This document shows, piece by piece, positions 1-11,920 of a stretch of DNA of 64,000 nucleotides. Each line of letters starts with the position of its first letter. The first letter of the stretch is position 1. Source of the stretch: Cognatundibacterium jejuense. Its GTDB lineage: Bacteria; Pseudomonadota; Gammaproteobacteria; Burkholderiales; Burkholderiaceae_D. Where the stretch lies: the NCBI RefSeq assembly GCF_014284255.1, contig NZ_JACOFV010000002.1, positions 186,001-250,000 of the forward strand. Direction: 5' to 3'. A program made the translations under genes and the position numbers. The notes under the pieces were generated by a model. That model was not told the DNA's origin. It saw only the letters and a program-made list of their open reading frames with translations, and ran no database searches.

Positions 1-498
1 AGCGTCAGATTCATCCGCTTCGGCAACAATAAAATCACCACTACCTAATTTTGCATTAGCGCCTGCACTATTTAAACGACCACCGATCACAAAGGTTGGA
101 TCAAAACCACCTTCTGCGAGCACGCTAGCAACCAGACTCGTAGTCGTAGTTTTGCCATGCGTGCCAGCAATTGCAATACCGCTTTTGAGGCGCATCAACT
201 CCGCCAACATCATTGCCCGCGGAACAATAGGAATATGCTTCGCTCTGGCGGCGATCACTTCCGGATTATCACCCTTGACGGCAGTGGAAGTAACGACCGC
301 ATCGGCTCCGGCGATATTCTCAGCGGCGTGGCCAATTTTGACATCTGCACCAAGTTCAGCTAAACGTTGCGACGCCGCATTATTACCAAGGTCAGAACCG
401 GAAATGGTGTAACCCAGGTTCAGTAAAACTTCGGCAATACCGCTCATACCCGAGCCACCAATGCCGACGAAATGTATATGTTTGACTTTATGTTTCAT
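1..498 (-). CDS. murC: UDP-N-acetylmuramate--L-alanine ligase, N-terminal part (runs off the left edge)
   Basis: Cytoplasmic Mur ligase that adds L-alanine to UDP-MurNAc with ATP. Only the first 166 codons are in the window. The N-terminal nucleotide-binding glycine motif GIGGSGM lies at residues 12-18 and the ATP P-loop GTHGKTT at about 112-118, both typical of MurC. The ATG at 498 overlaps the murG stop (ATGA), so the two are translationally coupled at the end of the dcw series visible here. The C-terminal two thirds, and presumably ddl/ftsQAZ, lie to the left. Confidence 0.95.
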   Translation of the reverse strand, partial: MKHKVKHIHFVGIGGSGMSGIAEVLLNLGYTISGSDLGNNAASQRLAELGADVKIGHAAENIAGADAVVTSTAVKGDNPEVIAARAKHIPIVPRAMMLAELMRLKSGIAIAGTHGKTTTTSLVASVLAEGGFDPTFVIGGRLNSAGANAKLGSGDFIVAEADESDA

Positions 499-1571
499 AC
501 TAATGATTCCAAAATTTTTGCAATATTCATACTTGCATCACGCTGCCCAACGGCGTAAGCATGGCCGGCCATCTGTAAACATTGCACTCTATCCAGTGCT
601 TGTAATTGTGCTGCCAACTTCTCTGCATTTAACTCGCTTTGGGGCAAATAAATCGCGGCGCTTTGTTTTGCCATCCACATGGCATTTTCTTTTTGATGCG
701 AAGTACTTGCAGCCATAAAAGGGACCAAAATACTTGCCACCCCTGCTGCTGTCAGTTCCGATACCGTAATCGCACCAGCCCTGCAAATCACCAAATCTGC
801 CTCAGCATAACGACGTGGCATATCGTCGATAAAATCCAGTACCTCAGCATCCACACCTGCTTTGGAATAGTTGTCGCGCAATGCCTGAATATTTTGCTTT
901 CCCGATTGATGCGTCACAACAGGGCGTTGCGCCACGGGTATCAATGCGAGCGCTTGTGGCAAACAATCATTCAAGACTTTGGCGCCTAAACTTCCACCAA
1001 CAATCAAAATTCTTAATACACCTTGCCTTTGTGCATAACGCACTTCAGGCGCTGGCAGCTGACAAATATCTTTGCGAATCGGGTTGCCAGTGACTTGTAA
1101 TTTGGCATCATCGACCTGCCCTTCTGAAGGCAAACCAAACAACAATTTTCTGGCAAATGGACGCAAAGCTTTATTCGACAGCAGCAATGCGGCATCTGCA
1201 TTCATCAATACCAAAGGCTTACCACGAAACGCCGCCATCAAACCACCAGGTACCGTGACGTAGCCACCCATGCCCAACACCACATCGGGGCGACGTTGGG
1301 CTAAGATTTTTAAACAGCTGAAAAAACTTTTGACTAATTTAAAGGCCCCCGTCAGCGTATGTTTCCAACCTTTGCCACGTAAGCCGGTAAATTCAAGGCT
1401 ATCCATAGGAACGCCATGCTTAGGTACGATCTGGCACTCCATGCCAGTGCTGGTACCAAGCCAAGAAACTTCCCAACCACGTTCGCGCATGATGTCCGCA
1501 ATCGCGAGACCAGGAAAAATATGGCCACCGGTACCCGCCGCCATAATCATGAGTTTTTTCTGCGCGCTCAT
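495..1571 (-). CDS. murG: UDP-N-acetylglucosamine--N-acetylmuramyl-(pentapeptide) pyrophosphoryl-undecaprenol N-acetylglucosamine transferase
   Basis: Membrane-associated GT-B glycosyltransferase that adds GlcNAc to lipid I to make lipid II. The 358-residue protein has the N-terminal GTGGH motif at residues 13-17 (lipid I side) and the GGSLGA glycine-rich motif in the middle, both diagnostic for MurG; the length is normal. A strong Shine-Dalgarno GGAGG sits just upstream of the ATG at 1571. Its start overlaps the ftsW stop and its stop overlaps the murC start (ATGA junctions). Confidence 0.97.
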   Translation of the reverse strand: MSAQKKLMIMAAGTGGHIFPGLAIADIMRERGWEVSWLGTSTGMECQIVPKHGVPMDSLEFTGLRGKGWKHTLTGAFKLVKSFFSCLKILAQRRPDVVLGMGGYVTVPGGLMAAFRGKPLVLMNADAALLLSNKALRPFARKLLFGLPSEGQVDDAKLQVTGNPIRKDICQLPAPEVRYAQRQGVLRILIVGGSLGAKVLNDCLPQALALIPVAQRPVVTHQSGKQNIQALRDNYSKAGVDAEVLDFIDDMPRRYAEADLVICRAGAITVSELTAAGVASILVPFMAASTSHQKENAMWMAKQSAAIYLPQSELNAEKLAAQLQALDRVQCLQMAGHAYAVGQRDASMNIAKILESLV

Positions 1572-2785
1572 GCACGACCTCCACGCATCAACACGCGATT
1601 TTCAAAATCTACTCTAAGCAAAATAGCCAGACCCACACAATTAATCATCACACCAGAACCACCATAACTCATCAGCGGCAGGGTCAACCCTTTAGTGGGC
1701 AACAAGCCGAGATTCACGCCCATATTAATGAATGCTTGCACGCCAATCCAAATGCCGATGCCTTTGGCTGTCAAACCCGCAAAGGTCTGATCCAATGCAA
1801 TTGCCTGACGGCCTATTTCAAACGCTCGTTTCAAAATCCAGTAGAACAATAAGACAACGACCATCACACCAACGAAACCTAATTCCTCACCAATCACCGC
1901 CAACAAAAAGTCGGTGTGTGCCTCAGGTAAATAATGCAATTTCTCAACACTGCCACCAAGTCCTACGCCAAGTAATTCACCACGACCAAACGCAATTAAA
2001 GAATGTGACAACTGATACGCTTTGCCGAGTGCATTTTCTTCTTGCCACGGATTCATGTAAGCAAAGATCCGTTCACGACGCCATGGTGACAACAAAATAA
2101 CAAGCGAAAAAATCCCAACTAAGATCGCTGCAATGCCACCGAACCAAACGCCGTTAATACCGCCCAAAAATAAAATACCCATTGCAATACAAACGATGAC
2201 GCCAAATGCCCCCATATCGGGTTCAAGCAACAGCAATAACCCAACCACGCCGACAGCGGTCAGCATAGGAACAAAGCCTTTGGTCAATTTGTGCATATAT
2301 TCTTGCTTGCGCACTGTGTAATCTGCTGCATACAAAACCATAAACAACTTCATGAATTCAGAAGGCTGTATATTGAATACCTTAAATGACAACCAACGTT
2401 TCGCGCCATTGACACCTTTACCTAAACCAGGGACTAATACTGCAGCTAACAAAATCAGTGTTATTACGAATAAATACGGCGTGATTTTTTGCCAGCTAGA
2501 CAGGGGGACTCTGAAAGCAAAAATACCAGCGGTCAGCGATACTAAAATAAACAAAGCTTGGCGAACCAAAAAATGGTTTTTCGTGTAATTTGCATACTTT
2601 GGTGAATCAGGTAAAGAAATCGATGCTGAATACACCATCACCATACCGAACAACATCAGTATCATAGTGACCCATACCAGCGCTTGGTCATAGCTCATCA
2701 TTTTCGAGCGATGTACCAATTGTGTTTGCGGAGCGGGGTCCGAAAACGGCAACCACTTCTGGAATGGAAGCAACATTTGCTTCAT
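1568..2785 (-). CDS. ftsW: SEDS-family septal peptidoglycan polymerase FtsW
   Basis: Polytopic inner-membrane glycosyltransferase that works with FtsI at the septum. The product has many hydrophobic segments and SEDS signatures: a HTDF-containing loop followed by GEELGF, and the C-terminal [16 protein letters not shown] stretch. I chose the ATG at 2785 (405 aa), which overlaps the murD stop as TGATG and has GGGGAG upstream; the frame extends two codons further to a TTG at 2791, which is less likely. An N-terminal cytoplasmic tail of about 30 residues precedes the first membrane segment. Confidence 0.96.
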   Translation of the reverse strand: MKQMLLPFQKWLPFSDPAPQTQLVHRSKMMSYDQALVWVTMILMLFGMVMVYSASISLPDSPKYANYTKNHFLVRQALFILVSLTAGIFAFRVPLSSWQKITPYLFVITLILLAAVLVPGLGKGVNGAKRWLSFKVFNIQPSEFMKLFMVLYAADYTVRKQEYMHKLTKGFVPMLTAVGVVGLLLLLEPDMGAFGVIVCIAMGILFLGGINGVWFGGIAAILVGIFSLVILLSPWRRERIFAYMNPWQEENALGKAYQLSHSLIAFGRGELLGVGLGGSVEKLHYLPEAHTDFLLAVIGEELGFVGVMVVVLLFYWILKRAFEIGRQAIALDQTFAGLTAKGIGIWIGVQAFINMGVNLGLLPTKGLTLPLMSYGGSGVMINCVGLAILLRVDFENRVLMRGGRA

Positions 2786-4287
2786 CAGCAAATCTCCCCA
2801 CGTGCCAGTGCCACTTCACGCACAGCACTCGCAAACACTTCGGCTCTATGCGCGTAATTGCGGAACATGTCGAGACTCGCGCATGCAGGTGACAACAAAA
2901 CAATATCGCCGCTTCGGGCATCATTCGCCGCTGCCTGCACCGCAGATTCCAGATCGGCAAAATCTTCACATTCAACCTGTATCGCCGTTAATATCTGACG
3001 AATTTCTTCTTTTGCTTTTCCTATCAGGAATACTTTTTTAGCATAACGCTCTATGGCGTCCACTAAAGGCGAAAAATCTTGTCCTTTACCTTCGCCGCCA
3101 GCAATAAGCAATATCCTCTTTTCTGGCGAATCGGATTGCTGTCCCAATCCTTTTAATGCCGCGACGGTTGCGCCAACATTGGTACCTTTGCTGTCATCAA
3201 TGTAATCGACTTCAGCAATCGTGCTAATTAGTTCTACCCGATGTGGTTCACCTTTATACTCGCGCAGACCATGTAACAAAGGTGCGAATGCCAGCCCGAT
3301 ACCGCGACATAGTGCTAGTGCTGCCAGTGCGTTTGCGGCATTGTGTTGACCACGAATTTGCAATGCATCGGTAGGCATTAAGCGAGTGGTAATGCTTGGG
3401 ATTTCTTCAGCTTCTTTTTTCTTACGACGACTAGTCACCACCGGTGCATCTTCGGCTGGTGTCGCCGTTACTAACCAGCCCATACCGTGTTCATTCAGCA
3501 AGCCCAGATCACCAATGTGTTCAGGCTCATTCAAACCAAACGTTACAATAGATGCCTGTGGTTTCGCCATTGCCATCACCAGTGCATCATCACGATTCAA
3601 TACTTGTGCGGTTTGCTCACCGAAAATTCTGGCTTTGTCAGCACAATATGCAGAAACGCTGCCATGCCAATCCAGATGATCCTGAGTAATGTTGAGTACG
3701 GTAGCAACATCTGCTTGCAAACTGAAGCAGCTATGCAATTGGAAACTGGATAATTCTAAAACCCACACCTGAGGCAAGCTATCTTTATCCAGATCTTCAC
3801 GTAAAACATCTAACACGGCAGGACTGATGTTGCCAGCAATACGGGTACGCAATCCGGCACGCTCACAAAGCAACCCAACCAGACTGGTCACCGTAGTTTT
3901 GCCATTGGTTCCTGTGATCGCAATCACCTTAGGCTGGTAGTCACGTTCCTCTTTTAATACCGCTAATGCTTGTGCGAAGAGTTCGATTTCACCCCAGATC
4001 GGGATATTCTTTTCTGCCGTAGCTGCAGTGATTTCTTTCAACTCGCCAGATGGTGATAGGCCAGGACTGACTGCGACCAAGTCGATATCAGTCAATAATT
4101 CAGCAGTAAATTCCCCGGCAATAAAGTTGACCTGGCCGTTTAAAGCCATCAATGCCGGCAGTCTGTCAGGTAATTCACGCGTATCGGCAACCCGCAGGTT
4201 CGCACCAGCGCGCAACAACCATTGCGCCATTGCCAGGCCTGATTCACCAAGGCCTAAAACTAATACGTGTTTTCCAGAAAAATTCAT
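2785..4287 (-). CDS. murD: UDP-N-acetylmuramoyl-L-alanine--D-glutamate ligase
   Basis: Cytoplasmic Mur ligase adding D-glutamate. The product is about 500 residues with the N-terminal Rossmann motif GLGESG and the P-loop ITGTNGKTT. It is longer than the roughly 440-450 residues usual in enterics. Part of the excess is a charged insert in the middle domain carrying RRKKKEAEE (about 3405-3430), which looks like a surface loop. The start is the ATG at 4287, giving the normal [12 protein letters not shown] opening; a TTG seven codons upstream is rejected. It lies between mraY and ftsW as expected in dcw clusters. Confidence 0.95.
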   Translation of the reverse strand: MNFSGKHVLVLGLGESGLAMAQWLLRAGANLRVADTRELPDRLPALMALNGQVNFIAGEFTAELLTDIDLVAVSPGLSPSGELKEITAATAEKNIPIWGEIELFAQALAVLKEERDYQPKVIAITGTNGKTTVTSLVGLLCERAGLRTRIAGNISPAVLDVLREDLDKDSLPQVWVLELSSFQLHSCFSLQADVATVLNITQDHLDWHGSVSAYCADKARIFGEQTAQVLNRDDALVMAMAKPQASIVTFGLNEPEHIGDLGLLNEHGMGWLVTATPAEDAPVVTSRRKKKEAEEIPSITTRLMPTDALQIRGQHNAANALAALALCRGIGLAFAPLLHGLREYKGEPHRVELISTIAEVDYIDDSKGTNVGATVAALKGLGQQSDSPEKRILLIAGGEGKGQDFSPLVDAIERYAKKVFLIGKAKEEIRQILTAIQVECEDFADLESAVQAAANDARSGDIVLLSPACASLDMFRNYAHRAEVFASAVREVALARGEIC

Positions 4288-4329
4288 ATGCCGCAGTTCT
4301 AAAATCAAATCAACAATCTAACAACAAAA

Positions 4330-5499
4330 TCAACGCAGTTTGAGCGATGCCAAACCAACTAAGACCAACAACATCGTAATGATCCAGAAACGCACAACGA
4401 CTTGCGTTTCTTTCCAACCTTTTTTCTCAAAATGATGGTGTAAAGGTGCCATTAAGAATAAACGACGGCCTTCACCAAAACGCTTTTTGGTAAATTTAAA
4501 ATAGGTCACTTGCAGAATGATAGAAACCGTCTCTGCCACAAAAATTCCGCCCATAATGAACAGCACGATTTCCTGACGAATAATAACTGCCACTGTACCC
4601 AAAGCACCACCCAGTGCCAACGCGCCAACGTCGCCCATGAACACTTGTGCCGGATGCGCGTTAAACCACAAAAATGCTAAGCCAGCGCCCGCCATCGCTC
4701 CACAAAAAATCAACAATTCACCCGCACCAGGAATATGCGGAATCAACAAGTATTTAGCGTAGACCACGTTACCTGTCAGATAGGCAAAAATACCCAATGC
4801 AGAACCGACCATAATAATAGGCATGATCGCCAGACCATCTAATCCATCGGTAAAGTTCACCGCATTGCTCGTACCAACAATGACGCAATAGGTCAATGCA
4901 ATAAAGCCCCAGACACCAAGCGGGTAGCTGATGGTTTTAAAAAACGGGACGATCAGATCAGCCTTGGGTGGCAAATCCATGCTAAAGCCGGATTGAACCC
5001 ACGCAAACAACAAATCAAGAATCTTGGAATTGCTTGGCGCAGAGACTGAGAAAGCTAAATAAAACGCGGCCACTAATCCAATGATGGATTGCCACATATA
5101 TTTCTCTCTGGAGCGCATACCCTCTGGGTCTTTATTGACCACCTTACGATAATCGTCGACCCAACCAATCGCGCCATAACCAAAGGTCACGATCATAACC
5201 ACCCAGATAAAACGATTGCTCAGGTCGCCCCACAACAAAGTCGAAATAGCGATAGAAATCAAAATCAGAGCACCGCCCATAGTTGGCGTACCAGATTTAA
5301 CCAGATGCGTCTCCATGCCATAGGCGCGCACTGCTTGCCCTACTTTCATACGAGTCAGCATACGGATCACCGCAGGGCCAGCAAAAATGCCGATCGCCAA
5401 TGCAGTCATGGTGGCGAATACTGCGCGAAACGTAATAAAACCGAAGACGCGTAGCAACCCCAGATCCTGTTTGAAAAATTCTGCTAACCAGAGCAACAT
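4330..5499 (-). CDS. mraY: Phospho-N-acetylmuramoyl-pentapeptide-transferase
   Basis: Integral membrane enzyme that transfers phospho-MurNAc-pentapeptide to undecaprenyl phosphate to make lipid I. The 389-residue, roughly ten-helix protein shows family signatures: GTPTMGG near residue 70, the Asp-rich DDYRK loop, [13 protein letters not shown], and the C-terminal [12 protein letters not shown] histidine motif. Start and length agree with the family. It begins one base after the murF stop and lies 42 bp before murD. Confidence 0.97.
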   Translation of the reverse strand: MLLWLAEFFKQDLGLLRVFGFITFRAVFATMTALAIGIFAGPAVIRMLTRMKVGQAVRAYGMETHLVKSGTPTMGGALILISIAISTLLWGDLSNRFIWVVMIVTFGYGAIGWVDDYRKVVNKDPEGMRSREKYMWQSIIGLVAAFYLAFSVSAPSNSKILDLLFAWVQSGFSMDLPPKADLIVPFFKTISYPLGVWGFIALTYCVIVGTSNAVNFTDGLDGLAIMPIIMVGSALGIFAYLTGNVVYAKYLLIPHIPGAGELLIFCGAMAGAGLAFLWFNAHPAQVFMGDVGALALGGALGTVAVIIRQEIVLFIMGGIFVAETVSIILQVTYFKFTKKRFGEGRRLFLMAPLHHHFEKKGWKETQVVVRFWIITMLLVLVGLASLKLR

Positions 5500-5500
5500 G

Positions 5501-6898
5501 CTAATGAGTTCCTATTGTTTTTTGTTGTGAAGAAATTTCTGTAACGTTTAATAAATGAGCAACCACGCGCTCCATCTTCATAAAACGCGAACCTTTGATC
5601 AGCACTTTGCTGTCTTTGCTCACACGAGCATCTAATGCAGACAATAATTGCTGAATATCGGTAAAGTATTGCGCCGCTTTTCCAAAACCGGCAGCACTTT
5701 GTTGTACCTGATCACCGAGCAGAAATAATTCAGATATGCCAGAAGCACGGGCATATTCACCAATTTCGTGATGAAATTGGGCACCGTTGTCACCGACTTC
5801 ACCCATATCACCAAGCACCAGTAAGGTATCACCACCCAATTGTTTCAAAACATCAATTGCAGCACGCACGGAATCTGGATTGGCGTTGTAAGTATCATCA
5901 ATCACTGTCGCACCGCAGCTTGCTTGCTTGCGTTGCAGGCGACCTGAAACTGGATGAAAATTTTCCAAACCTTGAACGATCACTTCATTACTGATGCCTA
6001 TCGCATGACAACAAGCCGCCGCAGCAAGCGCGTTTAATACGTTGTGCTCGCCTGCTGCCTGCAAATGAATCTGGGATATTTTTCCAGCAATACTTAGTTT
6101 AATTTCGCTGCCAAACGCAGACGTTGTATAAGTGCCTGCGACATCGGCGTCGGGGCTAAGTCCGAAACTGATTATCTTACGTAGACCATGTTCTTGCGCA
6201 TAGGCACGCCACAGCGAACTGTACTCGTCATTGTGCGGAAATACAGCGACACCATTGTCTGGCAAAGCCTTGATCGCGCTACCATTTTCTTCTGCCACGG
6301 CGCGCACAGTTTGCATGAATTCCTGATGTTCTCGCTGCGCGTTATTTACAAGTACAACCGTTGGCAAAGCAACTGAAGCCAGCAAGGCGATTTCACCAGG
6401 ATGGTTCATGCCCATTTCTATAACTGCCGCCTGATGTGTATCACGTAATTCCAGCACCGTCAGTGGTACACCAATTTCATTATTCAGATTACCCTTAGTG
6501 GACAATCTATAGTCTTCACCAAACGCCGCCGCTAAAATGGCAGCGATCATTTCTTTGACGGTCGTTTTACCGTTGCTACCAGTAACGCCAATCACAGGCA
6601 TCACAAACTGCTTGCGCCACAACCTACCTACCTCAGCCAATGCCATCTTGGTGTCGGGAACGATCAATGCGGGTAACTGAAAATCTGCTGGCAAACGCTC
6701 GGCAATAACGGCGACTGCACCAGTTTGCGCCACTTGCGGTAAAAAATCATGCGCATCAAAATTATCGCCACGTAAAGCAACAAAGACATCGCCAGTTTTA
6801 ATTTTTCGACTATCGGTCGACAAGCCAATAATATCTGCATCCGCAGTCATGCTTGCCGAACTCAGTGCCTGTACTAATTGCTGTAAACTAAATTTCAT
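5501..6898 (-). CDS. murF: UDP-N-acetylmuramoyl-tripeptide--D-alanyl-D-alanine ligase
   Basis: Cytoplasmic Mur ligase that adds D-Ala-D-Ala to complete the UDP-MurNAc-pentapeptide. The 465-residue product carries the P-loop [10 protein letters not shown] near residue 105, the NNEIGVPLT substrate region and the [10 protein letters not shown] motif, all typical of MurF. The ATG at 6898 shares a base with the murE stop (TAATG), which implies translational coupling. Confidence 0.96.
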   Translation of the reverse strand: MKFSLQQLVQALSSASMTADADIIGLSTDSRKIKTGDVFVALRGDNFDAHDFLPQVAQTGAVAVIAERLPADFQLPALIVPDTKMALAEVGRLWRKQFVMPVIGVTGSNGKTTVKEMIAAILAAAFGEDYRLSTKGNLNNEIGVPLTVLELRDTHQAAVIEMGMNHPGEIALLASVALPTVVLVNNAQREHQEFMQTVRAVAEENGSAIKALPDNGVAVFPHNDEYSSLWRAYAQEHGLRKIISFGLSPDADVAGTYTTSAFGSEIKLSIAGKISQIHLQAAGEHNVLNALAAAACCHAIGISNEVIVQGLENFHPVSGRLQRKQASCGATVIDDTYNANPDSVRAAIDVLKQLGGDTLLVLGDMGEVGDNGAQFHHEIGEYARASGISELFLLGDQVQQSAAGFGKAAQYFTDIQQLLSALDARVSKDSKVLIKGSRFMKMERVVAHLLNVTEISSQQKTIGTH

Positions 6899-8424
6899 TA
6901 GCTACCCCTCTTACTATTGCCACTGGTGGCAACGGTAGCCAGCGCAAGCGCCGCGTGTTCTTCATCAGAAAAAGGCCATTTTTTACCCAGAATATCCTGA
7001 TAGGTTTCATGACCCTTACCAGCCAATAAAACGACGTCCTGATGCGCAGCATGTTTAATCGCGTACAAAATTGCATTGGCACGATCTTCTACAACATGGG
7101 GCTGCGCACTCATACCAGCGACGATATCCTGAATAATGGCGGTCGGATTTTCGCTGCGGGGGTTATCACTTGTCACCACGACATAATCTGCATTTTCGGC
7201 AATTTTTCCCATTTGCGGACGCTTGCCAGGGTCTCTGTCACCACCGCAACCAAAGACGCACCATAGCTTTCCATGGCGTTCATTGGCGACTTGTCTTAAG
7301 GCTGCTAAAGTTTTTTCCAGCGCATCTGGTGTGTGTGCGTAGTCAATCACTACCATCACATGACCGGCCGTACCCAACAATTGCATACGTCCCGGAACAG
7401 GACTTAATTTTTCTATTGTTGCAAGCACTTTTGCAAACGGCAATCCCTTTGTTAGCAATACGGCCATGACGCCCAGAATATTGCTGACATTAAATTGCCC
7501 GATTAACTGCGTCTTTACCAGACCTGAACCAAACGGTGACTCCAGATGAAAACTGGTACCTGTGTGTGAAGTTTTGAGGTGAGACGCTGAAAGTAAAGCC
7601 ACGCCGTCGTATTGCGTTCTATTGAGGCTATAAGCAACAATATTTAACGCTGCTGATTTGCTTCGCAAATCATTAATCAGTTGTTCACCAAACTCATCAT
7701 CGAGATTGATGACCGCATTTTTTAAACCAGGCCAATCGAACAAAGCACGTTTTGCGGCACCATAATTTTCCATGTTGCCGTGATAATCAAGGTGATCACG
7801 AGTCAAATTTGTCAGCATGGCTACATCGATATGTAAGCCATGCAATCTTCCTTGTACCAGACCAATTGAGGAAGCTTCGATAGCCAATGCTTGTGCGCCC
7901 TCATCGCGCATGGAAGCCAGTCCGCGCTGTAAATTGATCGCATCTGGCGTCGTAAAACCAGTTTCGGACAAGCTACCTAGCTGCCCGTTTTTAAAAACAC
8001 CAACACCAAGTGTTCCGACGACGGCACTATCGCATTTATTAAGTGACAGTGCTTTTGCCAGCCATTGAGTACAAGACGTTTTGCCATTCGTACCGGTGAC
8101 TGCAATGCTGTACATATCCGCATCAGGTGTCTGGTACCAAGTATTCGCGATATAACCTAGCTGATTTTGTAAATCGTCCACAGCCAGATGTGGCGTCTTG
8201 ATGGAGTCATCCCAAACGTAATCTTTGGCTTCATACACAACTGCGATCGCACCTTTAGCGATGGCATCGCGAATATATTGACGGCCGTCTCCGTTGTGGG
8301 CGCGCACAGCAAAGAACACATCACCAGCTTGTATGGTTCTCGTATTTGAACTCAATTGTGCGACGGGAGCTACTTGTCTTAGCCAGTTAATCATATCTAT
8401 CGTTAATAAATTGTTCGTTGTCAT
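6898..8424 (-). CDS. murE: UDP-N-acetylmuramoyl-L-alanyl-D-glutamate--2,6-diaminopimelate ligase
   Basis: Cytoplasmic Mur ligase adding the third stem residue. The 508-residue protein has the P-loop VTGTNGKTS and the DNPR motif (in TSDNPRSENP) that selects meso-diaminopimelate over lysine, so the organism should make Gram-negative type DAP peptidoglycan. The start overlaps the ftsI stop by one base (TAATG), with GGAG seven to ten bases upstream. Confidence 0.96.
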   Translation of the reverse strand: MTTNNLLTIDMINWLRQVAPVAQLSSNTRTIQAGDVFFAVRAHNGDGRQYIRDAIAKGAIAVVYEAKDYVWDDSIKTPHLAVDDLQNQLGYIANTWYQTPDADMYSIAVTGTNGKTSCTQWLAKALSLNKCDSAVVGTLGVGVFKNGQLGSLSETGFTTPDAINLQRGLASMRDEGAQALAIEASSIGLVQGRLHGLHIDVAMLTNLTRDHLDYHGNMENYGAAKRALFDWPGLKNAVINLDDEFGEQLINDLRSKSAALNIVAYSLNRTQYDGVALLSASHLKTSHTGTSFHLESPFGSGLVKTQLIGQFNVSNILGVMAVLLTKGLPFAKVLATIEKLSPVPGRMQLLGTAGHVMVVIDYAHTPDALEKTLAALRQVANERHGKLWCVFGCGGDRDPGKRPQMGKIAENADYVVVTSDNPRSENPTAIIQDIVAGMSAQPHVVEDRANAILYAIKHAAHQDVVLLAGKGHETYQDILGKKWPFSDEEHAALALATVATSGNSKRGS

Positions 8425-10187
8425 TACATACTCTCCTGAACACCACTATCAGGAACAATGGTTGTAATTGACGAATCAGGGGGTACGTTCATCGAACGTA
8501 ATACATTTGCTGTGATTGTAGAAAATACCGGCGCGGCAACAGTTCCGCCGTAATATCCGCCAACAGAAGGTTCATCAATCATCACTGCAACGATAACGCG
8601 TGGATTGGATACAGGCGCAAAGCCAACGAAGTCACCGACGTATTTATTAACGTAACGTCCACCTTCAATTTTGTGCGCCGTTCCGGTTTTTCCCGCTACG
8701 CGATATCCCGCAACGCGCGCCTGCGTTGCAGTGCCACCGGGTTGCGTGACCGACTCCATCATGCTACGCATTTCCATCACTGTTTTTTGCGAAATGATGC
8801 GTTGACCTTTTGGTGCTTCCGTTGTTTTTTGAAAAGTCAAAGGAATCATGTCCCCATTGCGGGCAAAAATCATATAAGCGCGCGCGATTTGTATCAAAGA
8901 GACTGAAATGCCATGTCCATAGCTCATCGTTGCCTGCTCAATAGGACGCCAATTTTTATAGTTCCGCAAACGCCCTGCAACCGCACCAGGAAAACCAAAT
9001 TTTGGTTGCTGACCAAAACCAACGCTGGTAAACATTTCCCACATTTCTTGCGGCTGCATTTGGAAGGAAATTTTAGCAGTACCAATATTTGAAGATTTTT
9101 GAATAACTTGTGCGACAGTCAGGGAATCCATCTTATGGGAATCGTGAATTGTATTGGTACCGATAGTCATACGACCCGGTGCGGTCTGGAACACAGTATC
9201 CGGAGTAACGCGACCTTTATCCAATGCGAGCGCGACAGTAAACGGTTTCATTGTCGAACCAGGCTCAAAAATATCAGTCAAAACCCGGTTTCGCAATTGG
9301 GCACCGGTCAATACTGACCGATCATTCGGGTTATAGGCAGGTAGGTTAACTAAAGCTAACACCTCACCAGTTTGTACATCAAGTACAACTGCCGCACCTG
9401 CTTTTGCCTTGTGCTTTTCAACCGCCTCTTTTAAATGAGTAAATGCGATGTATTGAATCTTACTGTCTATCGATAGATTTAATTCGTGACCATCGTGAGG
9501 TTCGCGGACTGCGCGAATATCCTCCACGATGCGACCAAGACGATCCTTAATAACGCGACGACTGCCTAATTTACCAGCTAAATCTTTTTCAGATGCAAGC
9601 TCAATGCCCTCTTGCCCCACATCTTCCACATTGGTAAAGCCCACAACGTGTGCCGTGATTTCACCTTCAGGATAAAACCTTTTATATTCTTTGCGAGTAT
9701 CAATACCTGGAATTGCCAAAGCTTGAATCTTTTCAGACACTTCTGGTTCGACCTGACGTTTCAGATAGACAAACTGGCGGTCTGAATCTAGCTTCTTGCG
9801 CAATTCGGCTTCGGACATTTCTAATAATTGTGCCAATTGCCGGATTTTCTCCGGAGGCGCACTCAACACATCTTCCGGAATCGCCCAGATTGCTTTTACC
9901 GGTACAGAAGACGCGAGTACTTCACCGTTTCTGTCTGTGATTTTTCCACGCGTCGCTGGTAATTCCAAGGTACGCGCATAACGACTTGCACCTTGTTTTT
10001 GCAAAAATTCTGTGGTGATGCCTTGCAACCACAAAGCGCGCGCAATCAAAGCCAAAAAAGCGCCAAACAGCAGGAATAGCACCAGGCGCGAGCGCCAGGT
10101 CGGCAGTTTTACATCTAATACAGGATTAGATGAAAATGACACGCCCCGTGAAGCAGCAGTGCGCGAGCTATTCCCCGGGCGACTCAT
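8424..10187 (-). CDS. ftsI: Septal peptidoglycan transpeptidase FtsI (PBP3), class B penicillin-binding protein
   Basis: Bitopic inner-membrane DD-transpeptidase of the divisome, partner of FtsW. A short cytoplasmic tail is followed by one membrane segment (about residues 33-55), the pedestal domain, and a transpeptidase domain with all three active-site motifs: STMK (catalytic Ser in EPGSTMKP), SSN and KTGT. At 587 residues the length is normal. The start ATG overlaps the ftsL stop (ATGA) with GAGGAA upstream. Confidence 0.97.
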   Translation of the reverse strand: MSRPGNSSRTAASRGVSFSSNPVLDVKLPTWRSRLVLFLLFGAFLALIARALWLQGITTEFLQKQGASRYARTLELPATRGKITDRNGEVLASSVPVKAIWAIPEDVLSAPPEKIRQLAQLLEMSEAELRKKLDSDRQFVYLKRQVEPEVSEKIQALAIPGIDTRKEYKRFYPEGEITAHVVGFTNVEDVGQEGIELASEKDLAGKLGSRRVIKDRLGRIVEDIRAVREPHDGHELNLSIDSKIQYIAFTHLKEAVEKHKAKAGAAVVLDVQTGEVLALVNLPAYNPNDRSVLTGAQLRNRVLTDIFEPGSTMKPFTVALALDKGRVTPDTVFQTAPGRMTIGTNTIHDSHKMDSLTVAQVIQKSSNIGTAKISFQMQPQEMWEMFTSVGFGQQPKFGFPGAVAGRLRNYKNWRPIEQATMSYGHGISVSLIQIARAYMIFARNGDMIPLTFQKTTEAPKGQRIISQKTVMEMRSMMESVTQPGGTATQARVAGYRVAGKTGTAHKIEGGRYVNKYVGDFVGFAPVSNPRVIVAVMIDEPSVGGYYGGTVAAPVFSTITANVLRSMNVPPDSSITTIVPDSGVQESM

Positions 10188-10459
10188 TTGAGTTCCTCGG
10201 CTTTCAAGTATTGGGTACGTTCTGGCGTTACCACGACCATGTTCAAATCACGGGTTGCCGCGTCTTCAATGCGTGCGTGTTTGCCATAGGTGGACTGATC
10301 AAGTTTAAGCTGAGTCCATTGCAATTCATATTGCTTACTCAGACTTTGCTCACTTTCCAACTCAATAAATAAATGTCTGGCCTGATACTGCGCGTTAATC
10401 AAAGACAAGGCGCAAGCGATCAATATCATCGCCAGAACAATATTGATCTTGGTAGTCAT
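10184..10459 (-). CDS. ftsL: Cell division protein FtsL
   Basis: Small bitopic divisome scaffold that forms a coiled coil with FtsB and bridges to FtsQ and FtsWI. The 91-residue product has an N-terminal hydrophobic segment (about residues 4-22) followed by a heptad-like helix rich in Gln, Glu and Leu. Sequence conservation in FtsL is low, so the call relies on topology and its invariant place between rsmH and ftsI. The ATG overlaps the rsmH stop, and GGGGAA lies upstream. Confidence 0.9.
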   Translation of the reverse strand: MTTKINIVLAMILIACALSLINAQYQARHLFIELESEQSLSKQYELQWTQLKLDQSTYGKHARIEDAATRDLNMVVVTPERTQYLKAEELK

Positions 10460-11415
10460 GCATTCCCCTCAGGCAGCCGCTCAGCAACGCGCAGAATAGC
10501 GGAACGAGATCGGGGATTCTCAGACACTTCGGTGTCGGAAGGTTTAATGCGATTAAGCAAACGCATTTGTGGTTGAGGCAAGTCCAAATAGCGGATAGGC
10601 AAACGGCGGTCTGGTTGTTCAACCTTAACTTTGGAAGCAAAAAATTGTTTAACGATACGATCTTCCAGCGAGTGGAAGCTAATCACGGACATACGGCCAA
10701 ACGGCGCCAATGCAGAAAATGCGGCGTCCAGACCTACTTCGAGATCTTCAAGTTCCTTATTGACGAAAATCCGTATAGCCTGAAAGGTGCGAGTTGCCGG
10801 GTCCTTGCCCTTCTCGCGAGTTTTGACGGCGTGTGCGACGAGTTCTGCAAGCTGTCGGGTTCCAGTAATGGTGTCCGTCTGCCGGCGAGCAACAATCGCC
10901 TTTGCAATCTGAAAAGCAAACCGTTCTTCCCCATAATTTTTTATAACCTCCCTAATTTTTTCTTCATCTTCGCTAGCCAACCATTCAGCAGCGGAAATGC
11001 CACGTGTGGTGTCCATACGCATATCCAGAGGACCGTCGGCACGAAAACTAAACCCACGCGTTGCATCATCTACCTGCGGGGATGAAATGCCCAAATCCAT
11101 CAAAATGCCATCCACGTGCTTCACACCGAGCTCTTGCAGAGCTTCAGACATCGTGGCAAAGCTATCGTGGACAATATGAAAACGTGGATCTTTTATTTCA
11201 CTGGCACTGGCAATCGCCTGTGTATCTTTATCGAATGCGATCAGACGTCCGTTTGGCCCTAATTGCTGCAAGATCAGGCGGCTATGTCCGCCACGTCCAA
11301 AGGTACCGTCGATGTAAACACCGTTAGTACGCTCGCCAGTAATGGCAAGTGCATCCACTGCTTCATTTAAAAGCACTGTCTTGTGGATAAATTCTGTCGC
11401 TGCTTGGTTCGTCAT
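10456..11415 (-). CDS. rsmH: 16S rRNA (cytosine(1402)-N(4))-methyltransferase RsmH (MraW)
   Basis: S-adenosylmethionine-dependent methyltransferase for C1402 of 16S rRNA. The 319-residue product opens with [13 protein letters not shown] and has the SAM-binding segment [12 protein letters not shown], the DLGISSPQ motif and the C-terminal [10 protein letters not shown] motif, all RsmH hallmarks. It starts 9 bp after the mraZ stop and overlaps ftsL, the standard dcw order. Confidence 0.97.
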   Translation of the reverse strand: MTNQAATEFIHKTVLLNEAVDALAITGERTNGVYIDGTFGRGGHSRLILQQLGPNGRLIAFDKDTQAIASASEIKDPRFHIVHDSFATMSEALQELGVKHVDGILMDLGISSPQVDDATRGFSFRADGPLDMRMDTTRGISAAEWLASEDEEKIREVIKNYGEERFAFQIAKAIVARRQTDTITGTRQLAELVAHAVKTREKGKDPATRTFQAIRIFVNKELEDLEVGLDAAFSALAPFGRMSVISFHSLEDRIVKQFFASKVKVEQPDRRLPIRYLDLPQPQMRLLNRIKPSDTEVSENPRSRSAILRVAERLPEGNA

Positions 11416-11424
11416 TTCTCGCGA

Positions 11425-11853
11425 TCAGAAAGAAAAATTGTTTAATACATCGGGAGCGCCAGCTGCTTTTGCATTGGCTTCATTTTCGGCCAGACGACCA
11501 GCGTCCCAAATTTCAAAGTGGCTACCCATGCCAAGTAGCATGATGTCGCGCTCTATGCCGACGGCATTGCGCAATTCAGGGGCAATTAAAATCCGTCCTG
11601 CGCTATCGAGCTCAACATCGAAGGCATTACCCAAAAATATCCTTTTCCAGTCACGCGCCTGTATGGGCCATGCGGCGATCTGCTCACGATGCGATTCCCA
11701 GGTGGGACGCGGAAACAAGAGCAAGCACCCGTCTGGATGACGGGTCAGGGTAACGCGCCCTGCAAACTGTTCGCTCAGGGCATCGCGATAACGGGCAGGA
11801 ATAGACATTCTGCCTTTCGCATCGAGATTGAGTGCGGATGGACCCTGAAACAC
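11425..11853 (-). CDS. mraZ: MraZ transcriptional regulator
   Basis: DNA-binding regulator of the dcw operon, with two AbrB-like half domains that assemble into a ring. The 142-residue protein begins [23 protein letters not shown] and repeats the pattern at [14 protein letters not shown], the two DxxGR signatures of MraZ. The start codon is GTG at 11853 with AGG ten bases upstream. It is the first gene of the cluster, next to the repeat operator at 11921-11960, consistent with autoregulation as known in E. coli. Confidence 0.96.
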   Translation of the reverse strand: MFQGPSALNLDAKGRMSIPARYRDALSEQFAGRVTLTRHPDGCLLLFPRPTWESHREQIAAWPIQARDWKRIFLGNAFDVELDSAGRILIAPELRNAVGIERDIMLLGMGSHFEIWDAGRLAENEANAKAAGAPDVLNNFSF

Positions 11854-11920
11854 GCTTGTACCTTTAACCTGGACTTTGATTGAAATAAGAAGTCTTGTGA
11901 AGATAAACGAAAAATGAGGA

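Noticed and set aside
10567..11085. 172-codon open frame opposite rsmH
   Set aside because: It lies wholly antisense to a clear rsmH gene and its product is low in recognisable features; a codon-usage shadow.
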